A stretch of DNA of 64,000 bases from CAWEQW01 sp963811365 (lineage in GTDB: Bacteria > Actinomycetota > Actinomycetes > Propionibacteriales > Nocardioidaceae): NCBI GenBank assembly GCA_963811365.1, contig CAWEQW010000008.1, positions 682,001 through 746,000 on the forward strand, given 5' to 3'. Shown one piece after another: positions 16,489 through 24,502 of the stretch; positions within the stretch are counted from its first letter, which is position 1; each line of letters begins with the position of its first letter. The notes beneath the pieces are model-generated. The model was not told where the DNA came from and searched no databases. It was given only the letters and a program-made list of their open reading frames with translations. The position numbers were made by a program, and so were the translations under genes.

Positions 16489-17737
16489 TCAGCGCGGTCC
16501 GAGGACCCGGTCCAAGAAGGCGTTGCCGAAGACGTCGTCGGGGTCGACCCGGTCGCGCAGCGCACGGAAGTCGGCGAACCGCGGGTACGCCGGAGCCAGC
16601 TGCTCCGAGGTGGCGGCGAAGCACTTGCCCCAGTGCGGGCGGCCACCGAGCGGCAGCAGCGCCTCCTCGACCGCGGGCAGCACCGCCCGCACCCCGGTCA
16701 CGTCGCGCAGCCAGGTGAAGTGCAGCGCCACGGCGTCGGTGCCGTAGGCCCCGCTCAGCCACAGGTCGTCGGCGGCGACGGTGCGGATCTCCGAGACCTG
16801 GAGCACCGGACCGACGGTCGGCGCCAGGCGGCGCAGCGCCTCGATGGCCTCGACGGCGCGCGCCCGCGGCAGGAGGTACTCGGTCTGCAGCTCCTCGCCA
16901 CGGCTCGGCGTGAAGGCCATCCGGAAGTGCGGGAGCCGTTCGTGCCACGGGCCGAGGACGCCGTTCTGCTCGGTCACCGCGTCGAGCTCGCCGCCGCGGA
17001 GCATGTGCAGGGTGCGGTCGGCCCGCCGCGCCCCGAGAGGCTCGGGGGGTCCGTCGGCACCGCGGCTCTTCACCCAGACCTGGTCGATGGTCTCGCCGGT
17101 CCAGTCGGTGAACAGGCTCACGCTGTACCCGGTGGAGGTCAGCGCCTCCAGGTCCTCCAGCGCTGCCCGCCACGGCAGCCCGGTGAACAGGTCCTGGCGC
17201 AGCTCGAAGGTCGGCTGGACCGCCAGTGTGAGGCGGACCGCGATGCCGAGCGCACCGAGCGCGACGACGCTGCCGGGGAAGTCGGGGTCCGCGCGATCCA
17301 GCCGGCGGATCTCCCCGTCGGCTCCCAGCAGGTCGAGGTGCTGCACGGCCGCGGCGAGCGAGCCGTTGCGGTCCCCCGACCCGTGGGTCCCGGTCGCGAC
17401 CGCCCCCGCGACCGAGATGTGCGGCAGAGACGCCAGGTTGGCGAGCGCCCAGCCCTGCTCGTGGAGCTGCTCGGCGACGCTCGCCGTACCGCGCTCCGCC
17501 ACCCAGGGTGACGGTCCTCCGGTCGGCGTCGACGACCACCTCCGAGGGCAGCTCGGCCAGCGAGACCAGCGCGCCCTCGGTGTCGGCGATGTCGGTGAAG
17601 GAGTGCCGCGAGCCGAGCGGGCGCACCTTGGTGGCGGTCGCGACCACCTCCCGCAGCTCGTCGTACGACCGGGGCCGGACGATCCGGTCCGCGCGGTAGG
17701 TGTGGTTCCCCGCCCAGTTGGTCTCTGCTCCGGTCAT
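16489..17737 (-). pseudogene. FAD-dependent alditol oxidase (AldO-like), one apparent frameshift
   Basis: The product resembles Streptomyces AldO, a VAO-family flavoprotein oxidising xylitol and sorbitol with release of hydrogen peroxide. The N-terminal part has TNWAGNHTY, VRPLGSRHSFTDIAD and VTLGGGARYGE; the rest has LASLPHISVAGAVATGTHGS, FTDWTGETIDQVW, GPWHERLPHF and RPHWGKCF. The His after RPLGSR is the usual covalent FAD site. One extra base near 17478 splits the frame while similarity continues on both sides, so this is either a sequence error or a very recent mutation. Its ATG overlaps the stop of the ROK regulator (17734-17737), forming an operon. Confidence 0.8.
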
Positions 17738-19008
17738 GGGAGGCGTCCTTCCCGAGAGGTCGTTGCCGTGTCGATCCAGCGTGCCGGACTCTCCAGCACG
17801 GCAGCCAGCTCGCGCAGCGCCGCCCCCGTCGCCCCGGGAGCCCGGTCGCCGTCGGCGGTGCTGATCACCGGAGGTACCCAGCGCGCGGAGAGCACCCTGC
17901 TGCGCAGCTCGCGCTCCAGGTCCGGCCGCAGCACCTCGGCGATCTGGCCCAGGTGGCCACCGAGCACCACCGTGGGGATGTCGAGCACGTTGACCACGCC
18001 GGCGAGCGCGATGGCCAGAGCGCGTGCGCGGCCGCGACCAGCGCGCGGGCGGCGTCGCGGGTCCCCCGCGGCCGCCCGGCGGGCGACCTCGGCCGGCTCG
18101 GCGGTCTCCGGAAGCCCGGCCGACGCGAGCAGCGCCCGCCGTCCGGCGTACTGCTCGAGACAGCCGGTGGCCCCACAGGGGCACCGGGGTCCGTCGGGGT
18201 CGACGCAGACGTGCCCGATCTCGCCCGCCCAGCCGTGCCGGCCGCCCATCACGCTGCCATCGACGACCGCCGCGCCGCCGATGCCGATCTCGCCGGAGAG
18301 GTAGACGAAGTCGGCGTGCGCTCCCCGCCGGCCGGGCGCCACCTCCGCGACGGTGAGCGCGGCGAGGTCGGCCTCGTTGCCGACGCTCAGCCGGAGTCCC
18401 CCGAGCGCCTCGGGGCCGAGCCAGGCGCCGGGCGCCAGGTCCTCCCAGCCGAGGTTGGGCGCACTGAGCAGCAGGCCCTGCTCGACCGCGACGATGCCGG
18501 GCAGCGCCAGGCCGGCGCCGACCACGGTCAGCGCCCCCGCCCCGGCGAGCAGCTCCCGGGCCAGGCCGCCGAGCCGTCGCAGCGTCTGCTCGGGAGGGCT
18601 GCCGACCAGGTCGTCCTGCTCGGCACGCTCGTCGACCACCACTCCGCGCAGGTCGACGAGGCGCGCAGCCAGGTAGCCCGCGTTGACCTGGAGTCCGAGA
18701 GCGGCCCAGCCGGCTCCCGCGACCAGCGGCGTGGCCGGTCGGCCGCGCCGGACGACGGGCGCCCGCTCCACCTCGGCCAGCAGCCCGGCGGCGACCAGCT
18801 CGTCCGCGAGCCGCGACACCGTCGACCGGGTCATCGAGGTCCGCGCGGCCACGTCGGCCCGCGAGACCGGGCTCTGCGAGGCCAGCACGGTCCGCAGCAC
18901 GAGCCGCAGGTTGCTCTCGCGCAGCATCGACTGGCGGGCGCTCCCGGGCGAGCGCGGAGCCTGGCCGCCGGGGGTTGACCGCGGGCCGTCGGGAGAGTTA
19001 TGTTTCAT
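17734..19008 (-). CDS. ROK family transcriptional repressor (XylR-like)
   Basis: This 424-residue protein joins an N-terminal winged helix (VSRADVAARTSMTRSTVSRL, about residues 50-70) to a ROK sugar-binding domain with the zinc motif CPCGATGCLEQ. It diverges from xylA, so a xylose-responsive repressor is the likely role. Between about 18056 and 18020 the frame encodes a low-complexity RRRPRAGRGRAR stretch, whereas the +1 frame encodes the expected ARALVAAAHAL, so two compensating indels are suspected. The ATG at 19008 lies inside the candidate operator; a later Met at 18927 would cut into the conserved RQxxLRExN segment. Confidence 0.82.
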   Translation of the reverse strand: MKHNSPDGPRSTPGGQAPRSPGSARQSMLRESNLRLVLRTVLASQSPVSRADVAARTSMTRSTVSRLADELVAAGLLAEVERAPVVRRGRPATPLVAGAGWAALGLQVNAGYLAARLVDLRGVVVDERAEQDDLVGSPPEQTLRRLGGLARELLAGAGALTVVGAGLALPGIVAVEQGLLLSAPNLGWEDLAPGAWLGPEALGGLRLSVGNEADLAALTVAEVAPGRRGAHADFVYLSGEIGIGGAAVVDGSVMGGRHGWAGEIGHVCVDPDGPRCPCGATGCLEQYAGRRALLASAGLPETAEPAEVARRAAAGDPRRRPRAGRGRARALAIALAGVVNVLDIPTVVLGGHLGQIAEVLRPDLERELRSRVLSARWVPPVISTADGDRAPGATGAALRELAAVLESPARWIDTATTSREGRLP

Positions 19009-19017
19009 GACAAAACA
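18975..19017 (+). promoter_or_regulatory. xylA promoter and XylR-type operator
   Basis: TTGACC (18975-18980) and TATGTT (18999-19004) are separated by 18 bp and read toward xylA. TGTTTCATGACAAAACA (19001-19017) is an inverted repeat (TGTTT...AAACA around TCATGA) overlapping the -10 box and transcription start, the usual place for a ROK repressor site. It also covers the regulator's own start codon on the other strand. Confidence 0.55.
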
Positions 19018-19035
19018 AATCTTCGAGGAGTTCCC

Positions 19036-20223
19036 GTGGTTCGTCAACCCACCAAGGAAGACAGGTTCTCGTTCGGTCTCTGGACCGTCGGCTGGCTCGG
19101 CGTCGACCCGTTCGGCACCGCGAGCCGCCCGGCCCTCGACCCGTGGGAGTACGCCGACCGGCTCGCCGAGCTCGGCGCCTGGGGGATCACCTTCCACGAC
19201 AACGACGTGTTCCCGTTCGACGCCGACGAGGCGACCGTCCGCCGGCGGACCGGCCACCTCAAGGACGCCGCGGACAAGGCCGGTCTGGTCATCGAGATGG
19301 TCACGACCAACACCTTCACGCACCCGGTGTTCAAGGACGGCGCGCCTCACCTCGCAACGACCGCGACGTCCGCCGGTTCGGCGCTGCGCAAGGTCCTGCG
19401 CGACGTGGACCTCGCCGCCGAGATGGGCGCCTCGACCTTCGTCATGTGGGGCGGGCGCGAGGGCGCCGAGTACGACAGCTCGAAGAACCTCTACGCGGCG
19501 CTCGACCGCTACAAGGAGGGCCTCGACACCGTCGCCGGCTACATCAAGTCCAAGGGCTACGGCCTGCGCATCGGCCTCGAGCCCAAGCCCAACGAGCCCC
19601 GCGGCGACATCTTCCTGCCCACCGTGGGCCACGCGCTGGCCTTGATCGCCGAGCCTCGAGCACGGCGACATCGTCGGACTCAACCCCGAGGTCGGGCACG
19701 AGCAGATGGCCAACCTCAACTACACCCACGCGCTCGCGCAGGCGCTGTGGAGCGGCAAGCTGTTCCACCTCGACCTCAACGGCCAGCGCGGCCTGAAGTA
19801 CGACCAGGATCTCGTCGTTCGGCCACGGCGACCTGATGTCGGCGTTCTTCACCGTCGACCTGCTGGAGAACGGCTTCCCGGGCTCGGCGACGGCCCGCGC
19901 TACACCGGTCCGCGGCACTTCGACTACAAGCCGTCGCGCACCGAGGACTTCGACGGCGTCTGGGAGTCCGCCCGCGCCAACATGGCGACGTACCTGATGC
20001 TGGCCGAGAAGGCCCGCGCCTTCCGCGCGGACGGCCGGGTCCAGGAGGCCATGGAGTACTCCGGCGTGCTCGACCTCGCCCGTCCGACACTCGACGCGGG
20101 CGAGACGGTCGAGGACCTGCTCGTCGACCGACGACGGCTTCGAGGACCCGAGCGAGGCCGCGGTACCGCGACTACGGCTTCGTGAAGCTCCAGCAGCTCG
20201 CCGTCGAGCACCTGGTCGGCTGA
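19036..20223 (+). pseudogene. xylA: Xylose isomerase, multiple apparent frameshifts
   Basis: The combined frames encode a complete GRP-type xylose isomerase of about 394 residues: FSFGLWTVGWLGVDPFG, GITFHDNDVFPFD, GLEPKPNEPRGD, GLNPEVGHEQMANLNYTHA, KLFHLDLNGQRGLKYDQDL, HGDLMSAFFTVDLLENG and PRHFDYKPSRTEDFDG. Catalytic His, Lys and metal-binding acidic residues are all present. Single-base changes near 19655, 19818, 20131 and 20165 (extra base) and 19887 (missing base) shift the frame, net +3. Conservation is undamaged in every segment, so error or extremely recent inactivation is more likely than old decay. The start is GTG 19036, after GAGGAG. Confidence 0.88.
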
Positions 20224-20231
20224 GGCCGCCG

Positions 20232-21668
20232 ATGGCGCTCGTCGCGGGGGTCGACTCCTCCACGCAGTCCTGCAAGGTCGTCGTCCGCGACGCCGACTCC
20301 GGCCGCCTGGTGCGGCAGGGGTCGGCGCGCCATCCCGACGGCACCGAGGTCGACCCCGAGGTGTGGTGGGAGGCGCTGCGGACGGCCGTCGACGCCGCCG
20401 GCGGTCTCGACGACGTCGAGGCGCTGTCGGTGGGCGGCCAGCAGCACGGCATGGTCTGCCTGGACGGCGCGGGCACGGTGGTCCGTCCGGCCCTGCTGTG
20501 GAACGACACCCGGTCCGCGCAGGCGGCCGACGACCTCGTCGCCGAGCTCGGCGACGGCGACGCGGGGCCGGTGCGCGCGCCTGGGTCGAAGCGGTCGGCT
20601 CCGTGCCCGTCGCCTCGTTCACCGTGACCAAGCTGCGCTGGCTCGCCGACCACGAGCCGGAGGACGCCGCCCGGGTCGCGGCGGTCGGCGCTGCCGCACG
20701 ACTGGCTCACCTGGCGGCTGTCCGGGGCCGCCTCGCTCGACACCCTGGTGACCGACCGCTCCGACGCGTCCGGGACCGGCTACTTCGACGCCGTGCACGG
20801 CAGCTACCGTCGCGACGTGCTCGGCCGCGCGCTGCGCACGGGACGCCGGTGACCTGGTGCTCCCCCGGGTCCTCGGCTCCGAGCGAGGCGGCCGGGGCGC
20901 GCGACCGGGGCCGGTCCCGTCCTCGGGCCCGGCTGCCGGCGACAACGCAGGCGCCGCCCTCGGTCTCGGGCTCGCGCTCGGCAGACGCTTCGTGTCGCTG
21001 GGCACGTCCGGCGTCGGGCTGCGCGTGTCGCGCGGCGCCGAGTCGGACCTGACCGGCGCGGTCGCCGGGTTCGCCGACGCGAGCGGCCACTTCCTCCCGC
21101 TGGCCTGCACGCTCAACGGCTCCCGGGTGCTGGACGCGACGGCCCGGCTGCTGGGTGTCGACCACGACGAGCTGAGCCGGCTGGCGCTCTCGCGGCCGAG
21201 CCGGGCGCGCACGGCCTCGTCCGGTGCCGTACCTCGAGGGCGAGCGCACGCCGAACCTGCCCGACCGCGACCGGCGCCCTGCACGGCATGACGCTCGCCC
21301 CATGACCCGAGGAGACCTGGCCCGGGCCGCCGTCGAGGGGCTGCTGTGCGTGCTCGCCGACGCCCTCGAGGCGGTGCGGCGCCAAGGTGCCGCGATCGAG
21401 CGGGTGACGCTGGTCGGCGGTGGCGCTCGTTCCGCCGCCGTCCGCACGCTCGCGCCCGCGGTGCTCGGGGTGCCGGTGGTCGTCCCGGCCCCGGGCGAGT
21501 ACGTCGCCGACGGAGCCGCCCGGCAGGCCGCCTGGATGCTCTCCGGCGAGGACGCTGCCGCCGTCCTGGGAGCTGGCGGGTGCCACGACGTACGAGGCCG
21601 ACCCGGAGCCGGAGGTGCTGGAGCGCTACCGGCGCGAGGCGGACCGGGTGGCGCGCGACCTCAGGTGA
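20232..21668 (+). pseudogene. xylB: Xylulokinase, multiple apparent frameshifts
   Basis: Segments in all three frames give a full FGGY-family xylulokinase: GVDSSTQSCKVVVRDADSGR, ALSVGGQQHGMVCLD, ALLWNDTRSAQAADDLV, LPHDWLTWRLSG, TDRSDASGTGYFD, GDNAGAALGLGL, LGTSGVGLRVS, PYLEGERTPNLPD and VTLVGGGARSAAVR. Frame changes fall near 20581, 20690, 20845, 20888-20930, 21190, 21218, 21268, 21298 and 21570. The enzyme would phosphorylate xylulose made by XylA, 8 bp upstream. As in xylA, no segment looks degraded, so sequence quality should be suspected first. Confidence 0.85.
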
Positions 21669-21918
21669 GCGGCCCCGAGCCCTCGGGGTAGACCGGCGGC
21701 TCGTCCGGCCGTCCGATTCCGGCCAGCGGGTCGCCCGTAGCGGTGCCTGCGTCGGCGTCTGCGGTGGGTGTGCCGGGCTCGCTGCCCGTGCGCTGCGTGG
21801 GCAGGCTGACCCCGGCGGAGCCGCCGCCGGGGGCGGCGCCACGACGGCGCATCGCGAGCCCTGCCGCGAGCGCCAGGAGCAGCAGGATCAGCAGGTCACG
21901 AGCGTTGCGTCTGGTCAC
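21661..21918 (-). CDS. Small membrane-anchored hypothetical protein
   Basis: An 85-residue protein with a basic N-terminus, one transmembrane segment (DLLILLLLALAAGLAM, about residues 8-23) and a Pro/Gly/Asp-rich tail. The GTG at 21918 has a weak GGAGA ribosome site. The 3' end overlaps the xylB stop on the other strand by 8 bp. I do not recognise the family; it could be a single-pass protein with an extracytoplasmic tail. Confidence 0.45.
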   Translation of the reverse strand: MTRRNARDLLILLLLALAAGLAMRRRGAAPGGGSAGVSLPTQRTGSEPGTPTADADAGTATGDPLAGIGRPDEPPVYPEGSGPLT

Positions 21919-22023
21919 GGTTCTCCGTCTCTCGTCTGTGGGTCCCCCCGGCGTACCCCGCGGTCGGGGCGGCTACACGGGTGGCCCCGGTCGCCCACCC
22001 GGGCCATCCATCCGGCTCAGCCG

Positions 22024-22055
22024 GGTAGATTATCGGAGATATATTTCCGTTTCGT
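22024..22055 (+). promoter_or_regulatory. AT-rich island with near-palindrome GGAGATATATTTCC
   Basis: A roughly 30-bp AT-rich stretch interrupts GC-rich DNA. It holds a TAGATT hexamer (22025-22030) that fits a -10 box and a 14-bp near-palindrome (22035-22048, 12 of 14 bases symmetric). The next gene starts at 22131, so a long leader or an operator is suggested. Confidence 0.4.
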
Positions 22056-22130
22056 CCGTTTCGCGGCAGGGTGGGGTCGTCGGGACCACCCCCGGTCCTG
22101 GCACCGAAGATCCCCCTCCAGGAGTCCGCC

Positions 22131-22688
22131 ATGACCATCTCCGTCCGCCGTGCGCTCGCCGTCGGCGCCGTGTCCGCGCTGCTCGGCACCGGCCTGCTCA
22201 CCGCCGGCGCCGCACAGGCGACCGTCGACCCGAACCTGTCCTGCGCCAACCCCGACGCCGTCTCGGCCGCGGTGACCGCCGCGCAGACCGCGGCCTCGGA
22301 CGCCAGGACCGCGTTCCTGCACGCCACCAGGCAGCCGCTGGGCCACCTGCTCGCCGCAGAACGGGCCGCCGCCAAGACCGACCGCGCGACGGCTCGCGTC
22401 CAGATCCGCGACCTGCGCCGCCAGCTCGTGCAGCTGCGCAAGGGGCACTCCCCCGACGCCGCGGCCGCGGTCGCCGAGCTGCGGGCACGGATCGCGGGGC
22501 TGACCGCGCAGGTCCGCCGCGACAGCCGCCTGCTCGACTCCAAGAGGGCGCTGCTCGCCCAGGTGAAGAGCGACCGCACGGCCGCGCGTGCCGCGTGGAA
22601 GGCCGCCAAGGCCGACCTGGTCGAGCTCCGGGCGTTCGCCGACGGCTGCGCGACCGCGACCCCGACAGTCCCGGGGGCCACCGGCTGA
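22131..22688 (+). CDS. Secreted coiled-coil hypothetical protein
   Basis: This 185-residue protein has a Sec signal peptide (about residues 1-29, AAQA/T cleavage region) and then a long Ala/Arg/Leu/Lys-rich helical part with heptad-like spacing from about residue 45 to 165. Two Cys residues, one near the mature N-terminus and one near the C-terminus, could form a disulfide. It resembles other actinobacterial secreted helical proteins of unknown role. CCAGGAGT precedes the ATG. The AT-rich promoter region upstream is unusual. Confidence 0.65.
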   Translation: MTISVRRALAVGAVSALLGTGLLTAGAAQATVDPNLSCANPDAVSAAVTAAQTAASDARTAFLHATRQPLGHLLAAERAAAKTDRATARVQIRDLRRQLVQLRKGHSPDAAAAVAELRARIAGLTAQVRRDSRLLDSKRALLAQVKSDRTAARAAWKAAKADLVELRAFADGCATATPTVPGATG

Positions 22689-22710
22689 CCGTGGGCGACG
22701 TGGAAGATCC

Positions 22711-22836
22711 GGGACTTAGGTCCTGGCATCTGTCGCCGGCGTCGGCCAGGATGTGTCGTGTCTGCTCACGTCACCCCTGCCGCCGGTGACCTCACCGGTC
22801 CGGAGCCTCCGGACCGAGGGGCCCACTGTTGCCCCT
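22711..22836 (+). promoter_or_regulatory. DevR/DosR-like box with a structured leader
   Basis: GGGACTTAGGTCC (22711-22723) matches all fixed positions of the mycobacterial DosR core GGGACTTNNGNCC. A CAGGAT hexamer begins 30 bp from its centre (22747). The presumed leader then carries two hairpins, GGTCCGGAG/CTCCGGACC (22797-22815) and AGGGGC/GCCCCT (22817-22836), before the small reading frame at 22861. Confidence 0.5.
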
Positions 22837-22860
22837 GAGTCCGCACGAAGGGCGATCTGC

Positions 22861-23013
22861 ATGAAGGACGACCAGCCGGCCGGTTCCGGACCCGACGAGC
22901 CCGACGACACCGACCGCGAGCGCGACACCGCGCAACGAGAGGTCTCGCCACGGTGGCGGCACCGCTCGGCGATCGAGGCCGCCCGCGCACTGCACCATCC
23001 GCACCTCGCCTGA
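22861..23013 (+). CDS. Short hydrophilic hypothetical protein (50 aa)
   Basis: An ATG preceded by GAAGG opens a 50-codon frame rich in Asp, Glu, Arg and His, with a C-terminal RSAIEAARALHHPHLA helix. A longer version from GTG 22753 is possible, but the candidate promoter would start transcription inside it. I recognise no family. A DevR-like box upstream and the convergent methyltransferase gene 30 bp downstream are the only context. Confidence 0.35.
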   Translation: MKDDQPAGSGPDEPDDTDRERDTAQREVSPRWRHRSAIEAARALHHPHLA

Positions 23014-23042
23014 CCGTCCGACCTCCATCCAGCTGCCGCGGG

Positions 23043-23657
23043 TCAGGCCTCGGCGACGCCTCGGGAGAAGGCGCCGACGAACTTCGGCGCACTGCGGTCG
23101 TAGGACACGTCCAGCTCCGTGAGCGTGAATCCGGCTGCCTGGACCAGACCGGCCGGTGAGCGGGTGAGGTGGCAGCCGGCCAGCAGCCGTCTGTTGACCG
23201 GCTCGAGACGCCGCTGCAGCCGCCGTACCCCCGCGTCGGGGGCGAGGCCGTGCTCGACGAAGTGCAGGAGCGCCCCCGGCCTGAGCACCCGGCGCAGCTC
23301 GGCCAGGGCCCTGGCCGCGTCCGGCACGGTGCACAGCGTCCAGGTGGAGAGCGCGGCGTCGAACGAGTGGTCCGGGAACGGCAGGCTCTGTCCGTCCAGG
23401 CCGGCGCGCCGCACCGGCACCGGGCTGGACGCGACGCGCTGCGCGGCGAGTCGCCAGCCGACGTCCGAGGGCTCCACCGCGGCGACGCTGGTGACCGCGG
23501 CGGGATAGAACGGCACGTTGAGGCCGGAGCCGAACCCGAGCTCGACCACCTCGCCCGCCAGTCCCTCGCAGACGTGGGCGCGCAGCGGGTGCAGCGACCC
23601 CAGCCCGCAGCCCTTGTCGATGATGTGCGGGACGACATGCTGTGCCCAGAACCCCAT
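23043..23657 (-). CDS. Class I SAM-dependent methyltransferase
   Basis: The 204-residue protein has motif I as VVELGFGSGLNVPFYP (about residues 38-53), an acidic ribose-binding residue in VAAVEPSD, motif II around FDAALSTWTLCTVPD and the post-motif LAELRRVLRPGALLHFVEHG. This is the UbiE/Methyltransf_11 type; the N-terminal WAQHVVPHIIDKGCG stretch is common in a bacterial subgroup of unknown substrate. ATG 23657 is chosen because GGAAGGAG precedes it; the open frame further upstream has no similarity. Confidence 0.82.
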   Translation of the reverse strand: MGFWAQHVVPHIIDKGCGLGSLHPLRAHVCEGLAGEVVELGFGSGLNVPFYPAAVTSVAAVEPSDVGWRLAAQRVASSPVPVRRAGLDGQSLPFPDHSFDAALSTWTLCTVPDAARALAELRRVLRPGALLHFVEHGLAPDAGVRRLQRRLEPVNRRLLAGCHLTRSPAGLVQAAGFTLTELDVSYDRSAPKFVGAFSRGVAEA

Positions 23658-23753
23658 CACCGGCTCCTTCCGTGTCGGGACCGGGCACCACGTTAGGCGG
23701 AGCAGCGCTGCAGTGTCAGGTGGGGCCCGGAAGTGCCCGCACGAGCCACGCCG

Positions 23754-23797
23754 AGGACCTTCGCCTCTGACACCTCGGCTCCGCCCGCCTCTAGGCT
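23754..23797 (+). promoter_or_regulatory. DevR/DosR-like box with -10 TAGGCT
   Basis: AGGACCTTCGCCT (23754-23766) is a weaker DosR-type match, and TAGGCT (23792-23797) starts 32 bp from its centre. This is the same geometry as the boxes at 22711, 31107 and 54333. The next plus-strand gene starts at 23900. Confidence 0.35.
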
Positions 23798-23899
23798 GCG
23801 CTTGGCGACGTGCGGGGTCGACTCGGGCAACAGTCTCGAGCGTCGCCCGCGTTCGGACCTCGGACGCGGCCCGCGACACTGACATGAGAGGTACCCGCC

Positions 23900-24298
23900 A
23901 TGGTTCTCGCCGATGGCTTCGGCACCGGCCAGGTCTTCTGGTCGATGCTCTGGTTCTTCCTGTTCTTCATCTGGGTCTGGCTGCTGATCTCGGTCTTCGC
24001 CGACATCTTCCGCAGCGACGACCTGTCCGGCTTGGGCAAGACGATCTGGACGATCTTCGTGATCCTGATCCCCTACCTGGGTGTGTTCGTCTACCTGATC
24101 GCCCGGGGCCACAAGATGCACGAGCACGCCGCCCGGGCGGCCCAGGCACAGGACGCCGCGACGCGTCAGTACGTCCAGAGCGTCGCCGGCACCGGCACCA
24201 GCACGGCGGACGAGATCGCGCGCCTCGCCGACCTGCGTGACAAGGGCACCATCAGCGAGGCGGAGTTCCAGCAGGGCAAGGCCAAGCTGCTCAGCTGA
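23900..24298 (+). CDS. PLDc_N / SHOCT domain membrane protein
   Basis: This 132-residue protein has two transmembrane helices (about residues 12-34 and 52-72) forming the PLDc_N-type module around FADIFRSDDLSGLGKTIW, then a cytoplasmic C-terminal SHOCT motif (EIARLADLRDKGTISEAEFQ, about residues 104-123). SHOCT segments are short oligomerisation motifs; a molecular role is not known. GAGAGG stands before the ATG. A strong hairpin follows the stop. Confidence 0.82.
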   Translation: MVLADGFGTGQVFWSMLWFFLFFIWVWLLISVFADIFRSDDLSGLGKTIWTIFVILIPYLGVFVYLIARGHKMHEHAARAAQAQDAATRQYVQSVAGTGTSTADEIARLADLRDKGTISEAEFQQGKAKLLS

Positions 24299-24310
24299 CC
24301 GACTCGACCC

Positions 24311-24352
24311 CGGCCCGCCCGGGCGGCGACCACGCTGCCCGGGCGGGCCGTT
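24311..24352 (+). terminator. Hairpin after the PLDc_N/SHOCT gene
   Basis: GGCCCGCCCGGGC pairs with GCCCGGGCGGGCC around a 12-nt loop, a 13-bp perfect stem beginning 13 bp after the stop codon. It ends in GTTGC with no long T-run. Confidence 0.65.
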
Positions 24353-24502
24353 GCACGAGCACCGCCGGACGTCGCGGTGCGGGACTCAGGCGAGGACAGG
24401 CACGACGTGACGGGCGTCCCGACATGCAAGACCGCCCCGGAGCCCGCGCGGCCCGACCTAGGCTCCGGACAAGCCCTCGCGGGACCACGACTGAGGAGTG
24501 AG

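Noticed and set aside
19036..21668. Programmed frameshifting in xylA and xylB
   Set aside because: The shift sites differ, lack slippery heptamers, and are too many for one message.
24353..24502. SAM riboswitch upstream of metY
   Set aside because: Looked for the SAM-I, SAM-II and SAM-IV core sequences; none of their conserved strings is present.
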